A stretch of DNA of 64,000 nucleotides, taken from assembly GCF_900249755.1 (NCBI RefSeq), contig NZ_LT976854.1, positions 1,197,322 to 1,261,321 on the forward strand, read 5' to 3'. This DNA comes from Cupriavidus taiwanensis (GTDB lineage: Bacteria; Pseudomonadota; Gammaproteobacteria; Burkholderiales; Burkholderiaceae). Below the pieces are notes generated by a model that was not told the origin of the DNA, did no database searches, and was given only the letters and a program-made list of their open reading frames with translations. Below are positions 51,031 to 59,580 of the stretch, piece by piece (position 1 is the stretch's first letter; each line of letters opens with the position of its first letter). Both the position numbers and the translations under genes were made by a program.

Positions 51031-52407
51031 ATGAGCCATCCGGTCTCAGGGGAGCTTTCGTCCCTATCCAGCCTGGCGCGCCCCGCCCCGGCCCCCGCAG
51101 CCCCCGCGGCTCCGGCAACACTGGCCACGCGCGACGAGGACGCGCTCTACCGCAAGGTCTGGCTGCGCATCATCCCTTTCCTGTTCGTCTGCTACGTGGT
51201 GTCGTTCCTGGACCGCATCAACATCGGCTTCGCCCAGCTGCAGATGAAGCACGACCTGGGCTTCAGCGACGCCATGTACGGCCTCGGCGCCGCCGTGTTC
51301 TACGTCGGCTACGTGCTGTGCGAGGTGCCGAGCAACATGCTGCTGGCGCGCTTCGGCGCGCGCCGCACCTTCACCCGCATCATGGTGCTGTGGGGCGTGG
51401 CGTCGGTGGCGATGATGGCGGTCTCGACGCCCGCGCAGTTCTACACGCTGCGCTTCCTGCTGGGCGTGTTCGAGGCCGGCTTCTTTCCCGGCATCGTGCT
51501 GTACCTGACCTACTGGTTCCCCGCGCGCCGGCGTGCCGCGGTGATGGCAATCTTCTTTGCCGGCGTAGCGGTGGCGGGCGTGCTGGGCGGGCTGGTGTCG
51601 GGCTGGATCATGCGCGACATGGCCGGCGTGCTGGGCCTGCAGGGCTGGAAGTGGATGTTCGCGATCGAAGGCGCGCCGGCGGTGCTGCTGGGGCTGGCCG
51701 CCGGGCGCCTGCTGGTCGACGGGCCGCAGCAGGCCGGCTGGCTGAGCGAGCGCGAACGCGCCCACCTGCTGCGCGACACCGCCGCGCACACGCAGGCCGG
51801 CGGCCATTCGCTGCACGCGCTGCGCCAGGTGTTGCGCAACCCGCGCGTGTACCTGTTCGCCTTTATCTATTTTTCGCTGACCTGCGGCTCGCTCGCGCTC
51901 AGCTTCTGGATGCCGCTGATGATCCGGGATTTCGGCGTCACCGACGTGATGTCGGTCAGCCTGTATTCGGTGGTGCCCAACGCGGTGGGCGCGGTCGGCC
52001 TGATCGTGATCGCGCGCCACTCCGACCGCACCGGCGAGCGCCATCGCCATTTCCTGCTGTGCACCGCGGGCGGCGCGCTGGCGCTGGCGGCGCTGACCTT
52101 GCCGCTGCCGGGGCTGGCCGCGATGCTGGCTATCCTGTCGGTGGCGGCGGTGCTGATCTTTGCCGCGCTGCCGGTGTTCTGGGCGCTGCCGCCGGGCTAC
52201 CTGCCCGGGGCCGGCACCGCCGCCGGCATCGCCTTTATCAGCAGCATCGGCATCACCAGCGGCATTGTCAGCCCGTGGGTGATCGGACAGATCAAGACCC
52301 GCACCGGCAGCCTCGACCATGCCCTCTACCTGCTGGCGGCGCTGCTGCTGGCAAGCGGCCTGGCGATGTGGCTGGGCGTGCCGAAACCGCCCGCGCGGCC
52401 GGCATGA
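51031..52407 (+). CDS. MFS transporter, anion:cation symporter (phthalate/glucarate) type
   Basis: 458 residues with about 12 membrane segments. ACS family features: RIIPFLFVCYVVSFLDRINI, GFAQLQMKHDLGFSDAMYGL, YVLCEVPSNMLLARFGARRT, EAGFFPGIVLYLTYWFPARR. The family imports organic anions such as aromatic acids and sugar acids. Last gene of the operon that starts at 47864, so it likely brings in the aromatic acid used by the hydroxylase. Confidence 0.93.
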   Translation: MSHPVSGELSSLSSLARPAPAPAAPAAPATLATRDEDALYRKVWLRIIPFLFVCYVVSFLDRINIGFAQLQMKHDLGFSDAMYGLGAAVFYVGYVLCEVPSNMLLARFGARRTFTRIMVLWGVASVAMMAVSTPAQFYTLRFLLGVFEAGFFPGIVLYLTYWFPARRRAAVMAIFFAGVAVAGVLGGLVSGWIMRDMAGVLGLQGWKWMFAIEGAPAVLLGLAAGRLLVDGPQQAGWLSERERAHLLRDTAAHTQAGGHSLHALRQVLRNPRVYLFAFIYFSLTCGSLALSFWMPLMIRDFGVTDVMSVSLYSVVPNAVGAVGLIVIARHSDRTGERHRHFLLCTAGGALALAALTLPLPGLAAMLAILSVAAVLIFAALPVFWALPPGYLPGAGTAAGIAFISSIGITSGIVSPWVIGQIKTRTGSLDHALYLLAALLLASGLAMWLGVPKPPARPA

Positions 52408-52440
52408 ACCCGGCCACGGGCAACTGCAATACCGGATGGT

Positions 52441-52459
52441 CCGCACCCGACGGGTGCGG
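52441..52459. terminator. stem-loop after the MFS gene
   Basis: CCGCACCC-GAC-GGGTGCGG, between the MFS stop (52407) and the stop of the convergent small gene (52463). Terminator-like, without a U-tract. Confidence 0.4.
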
Positions 52460-52462
52460 CGT

Positions 52463-52771
52463 TCAGTGGGATCGGCCGCAGGGAATCACGGAGGCGATTT
52501 CCTCGCGCATCACCTCGACCACATCGTCGATCTCCAGCCCTTCGGCGGTGACCAGCACGTCCTGTCCGCGGCCGATGGCGTAGACCACGCCGCGCCAGCG
52601 GCCGGGCTCCACGGCCTCGCACAGCCGGATATTGAATTCGGTGTCCTGGTCCTGGCTATACACCGTCACCAGGTCGCCCACCTGGGGAGTGCGCACCGCT
52701 TCTCCGTCGAACGCCCGGGCCACCACGGTCACCGGCGACTGCGTCAGCCCCCTGGCAAATCTTGCTCGCAT
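52463..52771 (-). CDS. hypothetical protein
   Basis: 102 residues, beta-rich with a central GDLVTVYSQDQDTEFNIRLC region and an acidic end (GLEIDDVVEVMREEIASVIP). AGAGGAGCGG gives a good ribosome site before the ATG at 52771. It resembles small domains that bind a ligand or protein, but I cannot name a family. Convergent with the MFS gene, divergent from the DUF2188 gene. Confidence 0.65.
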   Translation of the reverse strand: MRARFARGLTQSPVTVVARAFDGEAVRTPQVGDLVTVYSQDQDTEFNIRLCEAVEPGRWRGVVYAIGRGQDVLVTAEGLEIDDVVEVMREEIASVIPCGRSH

Positions 52772-52944
52772 GGTCCGCTCCTCTGATTGCGATCCAAGTC
52801 CAGCTTACAAGAGGCCGCACAAATAACCAGGGATTTCCATCGGAAAGTGGAACCGGAAGCGCTTCGCTCCTGTCAGACGCCGCCGGATAGACAGCGCGCG
52901 CAGATCGACCACAATAAAAGGACCGATATCCGAGGAGACCCGAC

Positions 52945-53166
52945 ATGGGCAGCAACATACACGTCGTTCCGCACGACGAAGGCTGGGACGTCATCCACGA
53001 AGGCGCACGCTACGCCGAATCGCACCACGCCACGCAGGAAGAAGCGGTCGCCGCCGGCACCACGCAGGCCCAGCGCGAGCATGTCGAACTGCTGATCCAC
53101 GGCCGCGACGGCCAGATCCGCTCGCGCAACAGCTTCGGCCACGATCCCCGCGCCATTCACGGCTGA
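52945..53166 (+). CDS. DUF2188 protein
   Basis: 73 residues: NIHVVPHDEGWDVIHEGARY, ATQEEAVAAGTTQAQREHVE, LLIHGRDGQIRSRNSFGHDP. This is the DUF2188 pattern, a small basic/acidic beta-alpha protein found in stress-related clusters; function unknown. GAGGAGACCCG ribosome site. An upstream TTACAAGAGG (52805) is also present before glgE. Confidence 0.85.
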   Translation: MGSNIHVVPHDEGWDVIHEGARYAESHHATQEEAVAAGTTQAQREHVELLIHGRDGQIRSRNSFGHDPRAIHG

Positions 53167-53225
53167 CCCGCGGTTCCTGCCGCAACGCTGAGGACGCCGG
53201 CACGCTGCCGGCAGTCCGCGCCACC

Positions 53226-54596
53226 ATGCCACAAGCCCGGGCCGACCCGCACGCCGTGGCCGCGATCGCGGCCGCGACCGTGCCGTGGCCCGCGGTGGAT
53301 CACGCCGCGCAGGATCCCTTCACCGGCGCCTTCGCCAACGGCGCCGCGGCGCTGGCCGACCGGCTCGCCGGCCACCGCGTGGTGCTGCTCGGCGAATGCA
53401 CGCACGGCACCGCCGAGTTCTATCACGCCCGCGCCGCACTGACCGCACATCTGGTGGCCCGGCACGGCTACCGCATCATCGCGGTGGAAGCAGACTGGCC
53501 GGACGCCGCGGCGGTGGACCGCCACGTGCGCGGGCGCTCGCCGCAGTCCGCCGAATCCCCCGGCGCCGCCTTTACGCGCTTCCCGGTCTGGATGTGGCGC
53601 AATCTCGAGGTAGCGCGCTTTATCCGCTGGCTGCACGCGCACAATGCCGCGCTCGCGCCGGCGCGGCGCGCCGGCTTCTTCGGGCTCGATATCTACAGCC
53701 TCGGCGCCTCGATGGCGGCGGTGCTGGCCTACCTGGAAGGCGTCGATCCGCAGGCCGCGCAGGCCGCGCGCGAACGCTACGGCTGCCTGGAACCGTGGCG
53801 GCGCGATCCGGCGCGCTATGGCCGCGCGGTGCTCCACGGCACCCATGCCGACTGCGAGGACGCGGTGGTCGAGCAGCTGCAGGCCTTGCTCGACAAGCGC
53901 CTGGCCTATGCGCGCGACGGGCACGATGAATTCCTCGATGCCGCGCAGAATGCGCGCCTGGTGGCCTCGGCCGAACGCTACTACCGCGTCATGTACCACG
54001 GCAGCGACGACAGCTGGAACCTGCGCGACACGCATATGTTCGACACCCTGGCGCAACTGCTGCACGCCCATGGGCCGCAAGCGCGCGCCGTGGTGTGGGC
54101 GCACAACTCGCATATCGGGGATGCTGCGCACACCGAGATGGGCGGCAGCCAGGGCCAGCTCAATATCGGCCAGCTATGCCGCGAAGCCTACGGCGACGGG
54201 GCCGCGCTGGTCGGCTTCAGCACCTATGACGGCACCGTGGCCGCCGCAACGTCCTGGGACGGGCCCATGGAAATCAAGCAGGTGCGTCCCGCACGGCCCG
54301 ACAGCTACGAACACCTGTTCCATGCGGCCGGCCATGCGCAGGGCTGGACCGACCTGCGCGACGCTGCCGGCAGCGCCTTGCACGCCGAGTTGCGTGAATT
54401 GCTGATGCCGGCGCGGCAGGAGCGCTTCATCGGCGTGATCTATCGCCCCGAGACCGAACTGCAGAGCCACTACGCGCGCGCCGTCCTGCCACGGCAGTTC
54501 GACGTGCTGGCGTGGTTCGACCGCAGCAGCGCGGTCCCGGCGTTGCCGGCGGCGCCTGCCCCGGGCGCCCCCGAGACCTGGCCCTCCGGCCTCTGA
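53226..54596 (+). CDS. erythromycin esterase-family protein
   Basis: 456 residues, PF05139-like: VVLLGECTHGTAEFYHARAA (Glu and His of the active site), FFGLDIYSLGASMAAVLAYL, WAHNSHIGDA with two further His. The family has true macrolide esterases (EreA/EreB) but most homologues, like this one without a signal peptide, have unknown substrates. It follows the DUF2188 gene by 59 bases; with it and the later BON and flavodoxin genes it forms a group common in stress loci. Confidence 0.9.
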   Translation: MPQARADPHAVAAIAAATVPWPAVDHAAQDPFTGAFANGAAALADRLAGHRVVLLGECTHGTAEFYHARAALTAHLVARHGYRIIAVEADWPDAAAVDRHVRGRSPQSAESPGAAFTRFPVWMWRNLEVARFIRWLHAHNAALAPARRAGFFGLDIYSLGASMAAVLAYLEGVDPQAAQAARERYGCLEPWRRDPARYGRAVLHGTHADCEDAVVEQLQALLDKRLAYARDGHDEFLDAAQNARLVASAERYYRVMYHGSDDSWNLRDTHMFDTLAQLLHAHGPQARAVVWAHNSHIGDAAHTEMGGSQGQLNIGQLCREAYGDGAALVGFSTYDGTVAAATSWDGPMEIKQVRPARPDSYEHLFHAAGHAQGWTDLRDAAGSALHAELRELLMPARQERFIGVIYRPETELQSHYARAVLPRQFDVLAWFDRSSAVPALPAAPAPGAPETWPSGL

Positions 54597-54611
54597 GGCG
54601 CTTGCCAGTGG

Positions 54612-54929
54612 TTATTTGCGGCTCTTGGGCGCCTTCGGTTCCGACGCCGGATAGTCGTACCGTTGCGGCGACTGCGGCCCCTCGTTGACGGCCGGGCTGG
54701 CCGGCGTGGCGGGCGTGGCCGGCGTGGCGCGGGTGCCGGCGCCGCCCGGGGTGGCGGGCGTGGCCGGCGTGGCGGGCGTGGCGCGGCGCGTGTCGCCCTG
54801 GCCCGGCATGACATCCGAGGCCGACGTGCCCGGCGCACGCGTGTCGGCGCCAGGGCGCGTGGTGGTGGTCTGGGCCCACGCGGGCACGCTCAGCAGCGCG
54901 GCCAGCGCAAGGATCGCAGTGTGTCTCAT
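54612..54929 (-). CDS. secreted low-complexity protein with Ala-Thr-Pro repeats
   Basis: 105 residues. Signal peptide MRHTAILALAALLSVPAWAQ with a cut after WAQ; the mature part has ATPATPATPATPG and ATPATPATPASPA, coded by a nine-base repeat, and a basic end (PKAPKSRK). Probably periplasmic or a surface linker. GGAAGGAG ribosome site before the ATG. Function unknown. Confidence 0.75.
   Translation of the reverse strand: MRHTAILALAALLSVPAWAQTTTTRPGADTRAPGTSASDVMPGQGDTRRATPATPATPATPGGAGTRATPATPATPASPAVNEGPQSPQRYDYPASEPKAPKSRK
54699..54787. repeat. 9-bp imperfect tandem repeat (GGCGTGGCC/G)
   Basis: Two blocks of near-identical nine-base units, split by a short different segment, inside the ATP-repeat protein gene. 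Each unit codes for Ala-Thr-Pro on the minus strand, so copy number can change without a frameshift. Confidence 0.75.
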
Positions 54930-55018
54930 GGCAGTCTCCTTCCTCGTGAACGGCGCGCGGCGTGCGGGCGTGCCGCGGCGGCCGGAACTGGCGCCGTCGC
55001 GAAACCCATGCCAGCGCT

Positions 55019-55291
55019 TCAGCTTCCGGTGCGGTCAGGCGCGACCTCGATGTGGTTGACGACGTCGCGCACGCCGGCACTGGCGCGCACGCAGGCCTCG
55101 ACCGCGTCGCGGTCAGCGGCGCTGCCGATCGCGCCGCGCAGCGTGATGCGGCCCTGCGCCACGTCCAGCGCAATCTCGCTGACGTCGAGCCCGGTCTCCC
55201 ACAGGCGCGCGCACAGCGATGCCTGCAACGCGGTGTCCGCGGCGCCGGCGGCGTTGCCGCGCGGGTTGCCGGTCTTCAGGGAATCGGCCAT
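55019..55291 (-). CDS. BON-domain protein
   Basis: 90 residues. BON fold: VSEIALDVAQGRITLRGAIG, ACVRASAGVRDVVNHIEVAP. BON domains bind lipids or other envelope parts and occur in osmotically induced proteins (OsmY), which have signal peptides; this one has none. It lies 24 bases after a second BON gene; the pair is probably one operon. Confidence 0.85.
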   Translation of the reverse strand: MADSLKTGNPRGNAAGAADTALQASLCARLWETGLDVSEIALDVAQGRITLRGAIGSAADRDAVEACVRASAGVRDVVNHIEVAPDRTGS

Positions 55292-55315
55292 GGGCAGGGT
55301 CTCCGCGCCGCGGCC

Positions 55316-55867
55316 TCAGTACATGCGCATGCCATGGCCGGGATGGGCCTGCGACGGCGCCGGCCTGGCCACGCGCAAGTGGTTGACGAGGTCCCTGACG
55401 CCGAAGACCTCGTCGGCGATATCCTCGATGCGGTACTTCTGGTGCCGGTCCGGCACGCTGCCCTCCAGCGTGACCACGCCCTGCTCGACCCGCACCTCCA
55501 CCTCGTTCAGGTCCAGCCGGCCGCTGCGCGTCAGTTGCTCGCACAGGTCTTCCAGGATGCGTTCGTCGCTGCGCTGGTAGTTGCGCGGCCCGACCGGCCG
55601 CCGGTGCTCCGTGCCGCCGCGGTAGAGGTCCATGCGCTCGTTGTAGCCGGTGAACTGGCGGTAGGGGTCGGTCATGCTTCGCGGTGGCGGCGCCTGGGTG
55701 TCATGGGGCCGCCATTCGCCGCCACCGCGGCCGCCAAACTCGCCGGGGTCGACCGGCTGGTCATAGTCATAGACCCCATAGGCGCCTACGTAGTGGCTGC
55801 GCATATCGGCCTCGGGCACGCCACTCTCGTGCCATGGGCGGCCGCGCCAGTTGTCTCTGCGATCCAT
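55316..55867 (-). CDS. BON-domain protein with Gly/Arg-rich N-terminal region
   Basis: 183 residues. N-terminal 90 residues are disordered and rich in Gly, Pro and aromatic residues (HYVGAYGVYDYDQPVDPGEF, GGRGGGEWRPHD). The BON domain follows (NEVEVRVEQGVVTLEGSVPD, IEDIADEVFGVRDLVNHLRV). No signal peptide. Upstream of the smaller BON gene in the same direction. Function unknown; stress-linked by family. Confidence 0.85.
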   Translation of the reverse strand: MDRRDNWRGRPWHESGVPEADMRSHYVGAYGVYDYDQPVDPGEFGGRGGGEWRPHDTQAPPPRSMTDPYRQFTGYNERMDLYRGGTEHRRPVGPRNYQRSDERILEDLCEQLTRSGRLDLNEVEVRVEQGVVTLEGSVPDRHQKYRIEDIADEVFGVRDLVNHLRVARPAPSQAHPGHGMRMY

Positions 55868-55899
55868 GGTTGCCTCCGTTCTTGCCTCGGTCCGTTACG

Positions 55900-57063
55900 C
55901 TACTTCTGCCGCGGCGGCACCAGGCCGTGGTCCGCCGTGCGCAGCTGGCCATGGCGCAGCTGCCCGACCGCGCACGCCAGCGCGCGCGCCACGTTGTCGA
56001 CTTCGCCCTGCACGCCGGTATCGCGGTCGAGCGCGACGTGGCTGGTGGCATAAGGCTCGTAGTAGCCGATATACCGGTCCAGCCGCGCCTGGGCGCCGGC
56101 ATCGATCAGTCCCATCCAGTCCAGCCAGTCCGACAGCGCGCGGCGCACGCCTTCGATGCCGGCGACGTCGCCATGCACCACCAGCCCGTAGGCGCGCCCG
56201 GCCAGGTGCTTGGGATAGTCCCAGCCCGACAGCTCGATCGCCTTGGCGCGCGGCACGTCCTTGCCGTGCGTGGTGGTGGGATCGGGGTTGCCGCCATCGG
56301 CGCAGACGAGCCGGTCCATCATCAGCTTGAGCGGGCTGCTGGCCTGGTACCAGTACACCGGCGTGACGATCAGCACGCCGTGGCAGGCGGCCCAGCGCGG
56401 GTAGATCTCGTTCATCCAGTCATTGACCTGGCCCAGCGCGTGGTTGGGATAGCAGCTGCACGGCCAGTGGCACAGCGGCATGGCGGTCGATACGCAGCCC
56501 TTGCACGGATGGATATGCAGGTGCGCATCGGAGGTCAGGTGGCTCAGGTCGAGCAGGTCGACCTCGATGCCCTGCGCTTCCAGCCGTTCGCGCGCGCGCC
56601 CGGCCAGGCGCCACGATTTCGACATCTCGCCCGGACAGGTGTAGTCGTTGCGCGAGGCCGCGCACACCAGCAGCACGCGCGAGCGCGTGGCGGGATCGGC
56701 CTGGCGCTGCTGGGCCACGCGCACCGCCTCGCTGGCGGCGCGCCATTCGTCGGAGAGGTCGTAATCCGGGTCGGCATAGCCGGCGCCGGCCTTGTGCGTG
56801 AGCGGCGCCTTGCGGCTTTCGGTATAGGCGTCCCACGCAATGCGCTCGATGCGGTCCAGCGCTTCGTCCTCGCCCCGGTAGGCCGGATCGGTAAAGCGCG
56901 CCAGGAAGCGCTGGCGAAAGACTTCACGCGGCAGCGGGCTGGTTACCTGGCCCTTGCGCACGTCCTCGGGGTCGCCGGCGTGGCGCGGCGCGCGCGGTGC
57001 ATCGTGCGCGGGCCGGTCGGGGGGCGTGGGGGGCGTGGGGGGCTTCGGCGGCTGCTCGGGCAT
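55900..57063 (-). CDS. flavodoxin-like NADPH-dependent FMN reductase family protein
   Basis: 387 residues. After a Pro-rich start (PPKPPTPPTPPDRP) and ~120 residues without a known domain comes a flavodoxin-like fold: RVLLVCAASRNDYTCPGEMS, VDLLDLSHLTSDAHLHIHPC, GVLIVTPVYWYQASSPLKLM. The loop HPCKGCVSTAMPLCHWPCSC has five Cys, more than usual, perhaps a metal or redox site. The ATG at 57063 is chosen; the frame continues upstream without coding look. The stop is 33 bases from the BON gene. Confidence 0.85.
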   Translation of the reverse strand: MPEQPPKPPTPPTPPDRPAHDAPRAPRHAGDPEDVRKGQVTSPLPREVFRQRFLARFTDPAYRGEDEALDRIERIAWDAYTESRKAPLTHKAGAGYADPDYDLSDEWRAASEAVRVAQQRQADPATRSRVLLVCAASRNDYTCPGEMSKSWRLAGRARERLEAQGIEVDLLDLSHLTSDAHLHIHPCKGCVSTAMPLCHWPCSCYPNHALGQVNDWMNEIYPRWAACHGVLIVTPVYWYQASSPLKLMMDRLVCADGGNPDPTTTHGKDVPRAKAIELSGWDYPKHLAGRAYGLVVHGDVAGIEGVRRALSDWLDWMGLIDAGAQARLDRYIGYYEPYATSHVALDRDTGVQGEVDNVARALACAVGQLRHGQLRTADHGLVPPRQK

Positions 57064-57313
57064 GGCGGTCTCCGTACAGGTCGTTGCGCACCGGACATGC
57101 AAGATGAGCGCCACCGCCCGCGCAAAGTGCGATGCCGCGCGCGGCGCGCAGGTTTTACAGGCGCGCTCCGGCGCTGCATGTACATTTTTCCCCGCATTTG
57201 CCCCGGTCGCTGCCGCCAGCCGGCGCGCGCTCCCTGCGGCGCAGCGCGCGCGGCAGGCGCGATGCTGGCACGGAACCTGCCGCCCTGGCGGGAAACCGAC
57301 TGCGGATACCGCA

Positions 57314-57904
57314 ATGGAGAACAGGCAAGTGATTGCGATGAGCCATGGCAGCGACAGCAGCAGCAACAACGTCGGCATCGCGCGCTATCTGCTGCGCCAT
57401 GGCCTGCACGTGGTCACGGCGGAATCCTGTACCGCGGGCCTGATCGCCTCGCGCATCGCTGAAGTGCCCGGCTGCGGCGACGTGTTGCGCTGCGCGATCG
57501 TGGCCTACTCGCCGTCGGCCAAGGAGCAGCTGCTGCATGTCCCGCCCGAGACCATCCGGCGCCATGGACTGACCAGCGAGGCGGTCTCGCTGGCGATGGC
57601 GCGCGGCGCCATGCAACTGACCGGCGCGGACCTGGCGATCGCCAACACCGGCGTTGCCGATGGCGGCGGCGATGGCGATATCCCCGCCGGCACGCAGTGC
57701 TTTGCCTGGGTGTTCCGCCGCCATGGCCATGCCGTGCACGACGTGGTGTCGCACGTGGCCGGGATCGAGGCCTTTACCGAAACCCGCCGCTTTGCCGGCG
57801 CGCGCAACGCCGTGCGCGAAGCCGCGGCCGACTGGGCCCTGGCGCGCATCTGCCATTACCACGAACTGGCGCGGCGCGGGCAAGGACACGGCCCGCGCGC
57901 CTGA
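57314..57904 (+). CDS. CinA-family amidohydrolase (PncC-like)
   Basis: 196 residues. The CinA C-terminal fold: IARYLLRHGLHVVTAESCTA, SPSAKEQLLHVPPETIRRHG, TSEAVSLAMARGAMQLTGAD with the catalytic Ser and Lys. The family deamidates nicotinamide mononucleotide to NaMN in NAD recycling. The loop NTGVADGGGDGDIPAG differs from the usual TGIAGPGGG, so activity needs proof. ATG at 57314, or 57338 as second choice; neither has a strong ribosome site. Confidence 0.85.
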   Translation: MENRQVIAMSHGSDSSSNNVGIARYLLRHGLHVVTAESCTAGLIASRIAEVPGCGDVLRCAIVAYSPSAKEQLLHVPPETIRRHGLTSEAVSLAMARGAMQLTGADLAIANTGVADGGGDGDIPAGTQCFAWVFRRHGHAVHDVVSHVAGIEAFTETRRFAGARNAVREAAADWALARICHYHELARRGQGHGPRA

Positions 57905-58005
57905 ACGCGCATGAACGCGCATGAGCCGCCGGCGCGCCGAAACGGCACGCCGGCAACCCCGAGGGCCCTGGGCCCGACCGACGTAGTCTTGCAATGGAGA
58001 CCATC

Positions 58006-58350
58006 ATGAAACGCACTCTCGCTACCACGGCACTGGTCGTCGGCACCGCGCTCTGCCTGCCGGCCTTTGCCCAACAAGCCCCGGCGTCGCCGAATGTGCC
58101 GAACCCCAGCGTGCCGCCGATCGAAGGTTCCCCGCCGGCGTCGCGCAACCAGCCGGCCGCTACCGACATGGGCGCCGCTTCCGCCCCCGGCGCCAAGGAC
58201 ACCATGAAGAAGTCCAAGTCCAAGTCGGACAAGGCGTCGAACAGCGCGCGCAGCAAGAAGCCGCGCGAGCAAGGCGCGCCCGCCGCACCGACCGCCGATG
58301 CACCGAGCGGGCCCAAGGGGGATTCGCCGGATCCGGCGCCGAAGCAGTAA
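58006..58350 (+). CDS. small secreted Ser/Lys/Pro-rich protein
   Basis: 114 residues. Signal peptide (MKRTLATTALVVGTALCLPA, cut after AFA). The mature chain is low complexity: TMKKSKSKSDKASNSARSKK and Pro-Ala-rich ends. GGAG lies before the ATG at 58006. Likely disordered periplasmic; function unknown. Confidence 0.7.
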   Translation: MKRTLATTALVVGTALCLPAFAQQAPASPNVPNPSVPPIEGSPPASRNQPAATDMGAASAPGAKDTMKKSKSKSDKASNSARSKKPREQGAPAAPTADAPSGPKGDSPDPAPKQ

Positions 58351-58453
58351 GCACCGTACCGCCCGCAACCTGCCGCGCGCCGTGCGCGCCGGCGGGTCAT
58401 CCGCGGCGCCGGCAAGCGGATGGGAACATCAGCTTGATGGGCGTCGCGGCACG

Positions 58454-59071
58454 CTAGCCGCCGCCGCGCATGGCCCGCGTGGCCTGCGCCAGCAGGGCCT
58501 CGCGCTCACGCCGGCGCCAGCGCACGCAGCGCCATAGCTCTTCCAGGTAAGGCAGCCCGGCCAGCAGCACCACGGCCACCAGCAGGCCGGCCAGATAGGC
58601 CGGCGGCAGCGCCTGCGCCTTCCATTCCAGCGCCATCCGCGCCGGTTCGCTGCCGCGCCCGAACAGGGCGAGAAACTGGTCCCAGTGCAGCACCACCACA
58701 TATGACGCCGCCGCCAGCGGCAGCACTTCCAGCAGGCTGTGCATATGCTGCTCGACCGGCGCGATATGGCGGCGCCTGCTGGCGTAATGCACGTCCCACC
58801 ACGCGGTGGCCTCATGAATGACCAGCGCCGCCAGCACCACCGCGATCACCAGCGCGTTGACCTCCAGGAACAGCACCAGCAGCAGCGGCAGGCCCACTTC
58901 GGCCAGCATCAGCATGTGCAGCAGCGATTCGGTGACGCCGGCATTGCGTTCGATCTGCGTGGCCCGGTGGCACAGCCAGTCGCCCACGCCCGCCAGCAGC
59001 CACAGCGGCACCAGCCCGTACATCAGCACGAGCCGGGCAGCGTGTTCGAAGGCAGGGAGGTCAGCCGGCAT
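58454..59071 (-). CDS. integral membrane protein of unknown function
   Basis: 205 residues with four to five membrane segments: LVLMYGLVPLWLLAGVGDWL, LAEVGLPLLLVLFLEVNALV, IAVVLAALVIHEATAWWDVH, AASYVVVLHWDQFLALF. Histidines in the loops (CHRATQIERN, VEQHMHSLLEV) could bind a metal or heme. I do not recognise the family. Confidence 0.75.
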   Translation of the reverse strand: MPADLPAFEHAARLVLMYGLVPLWLLAGVGDWLCHRATQIERNAGVTESLLHMLMLAEVGLPLLLVLFLEVNALVIAVVLAALVIHEATAWWDVHYASRRRHIAPVEQHMHSLLEVLPLAAASYVVVLHWDQFLALFGRGSEPARMALEWKAQALPPAYLAGLLVAVVLLAGLPYLEELWRCVRWRRREREALLAQATRAMRGGG

Positions 59072-59100
59072 GGCAGCGCCGTGGTCCGATGCGCGCCGGG

Positions 59101-59544
59101 CTACGGCCGCGCTTGCGGCACGCGGTACTGCTCGCGCAGCACCCGGAACAGTTCGTGGTTCACCTGCACGCCGCGATACTGGCGGCGCACCACGGCGCGC
59201 ACGCGCGAGCCCAGCACATGGGTGCGCAGCGCGCGCGCATAGCGCCGCTGCACGGCGTGCTCGCGCTTGCTGATCGCCTGCACGATGGATCGGTCGGAAC
59301 GGTGCTTGCCGATCCCGGCTGCCGCGGGGGCCGCGGGGGCGAGGCCACTGGCAGGCACCTCGCCCAGGTCGAGCAGGCAGGCCTGCAGTTCATGCGCGGC
59401 CTGGGCAAACGCATTGGCGCGGCTGGTCAGCACGGACTTGAGATGGGGGTTGGCCGCGGCGGTGGCGGCGCGGCGGCAGCCAATTTCGCCCTCGCGCGAG
59501 GCTGCGATCAGTGCGTTGAGCAACAGGATCTTTTTCTTCGCCAT
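59101..59544 (-). CDS. PA2169-type four-helix protein (DUF2383-like)
   Basis: 147 residues. Helical: LLNALIAASREGEIGCRRAA, NPHLKSVLTSRANAFAQAAH, LQACLLDLG in the first half match the PA2169/DUF2383 pattern, a ferritin-like bundle seen in stress loci. The second half (EHAVQRRYARALRTHVLGSR) is basic. It follows the membrane-protein gene upstream by 36 bases. Function unknown. Confidence 0.75.
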   Translation of the reverse strand: MAKKKILLLNALIAASREGEIGCRRAATAAANPHLKSVLTSRANAFAQAAHELQACLLDLGEVPASGLAPAAPAAAGIGKHRSDRSIVQAISKREHAVQRRYARALRTHVLGSRVRAVVRRQYRGVQVNHELFRVLREQYRVPQARP

Positions 59545-59580
59545 GGCACACCTGCCCTGGTCCGCGGGCGGACCGTGAAG

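Noticed and set aside
54699..54787. CRISPR-like short repeats
   Set aside because: Units are nine bases with no spacers and code for Ala-Thr-Pro; no cas genes in the window.
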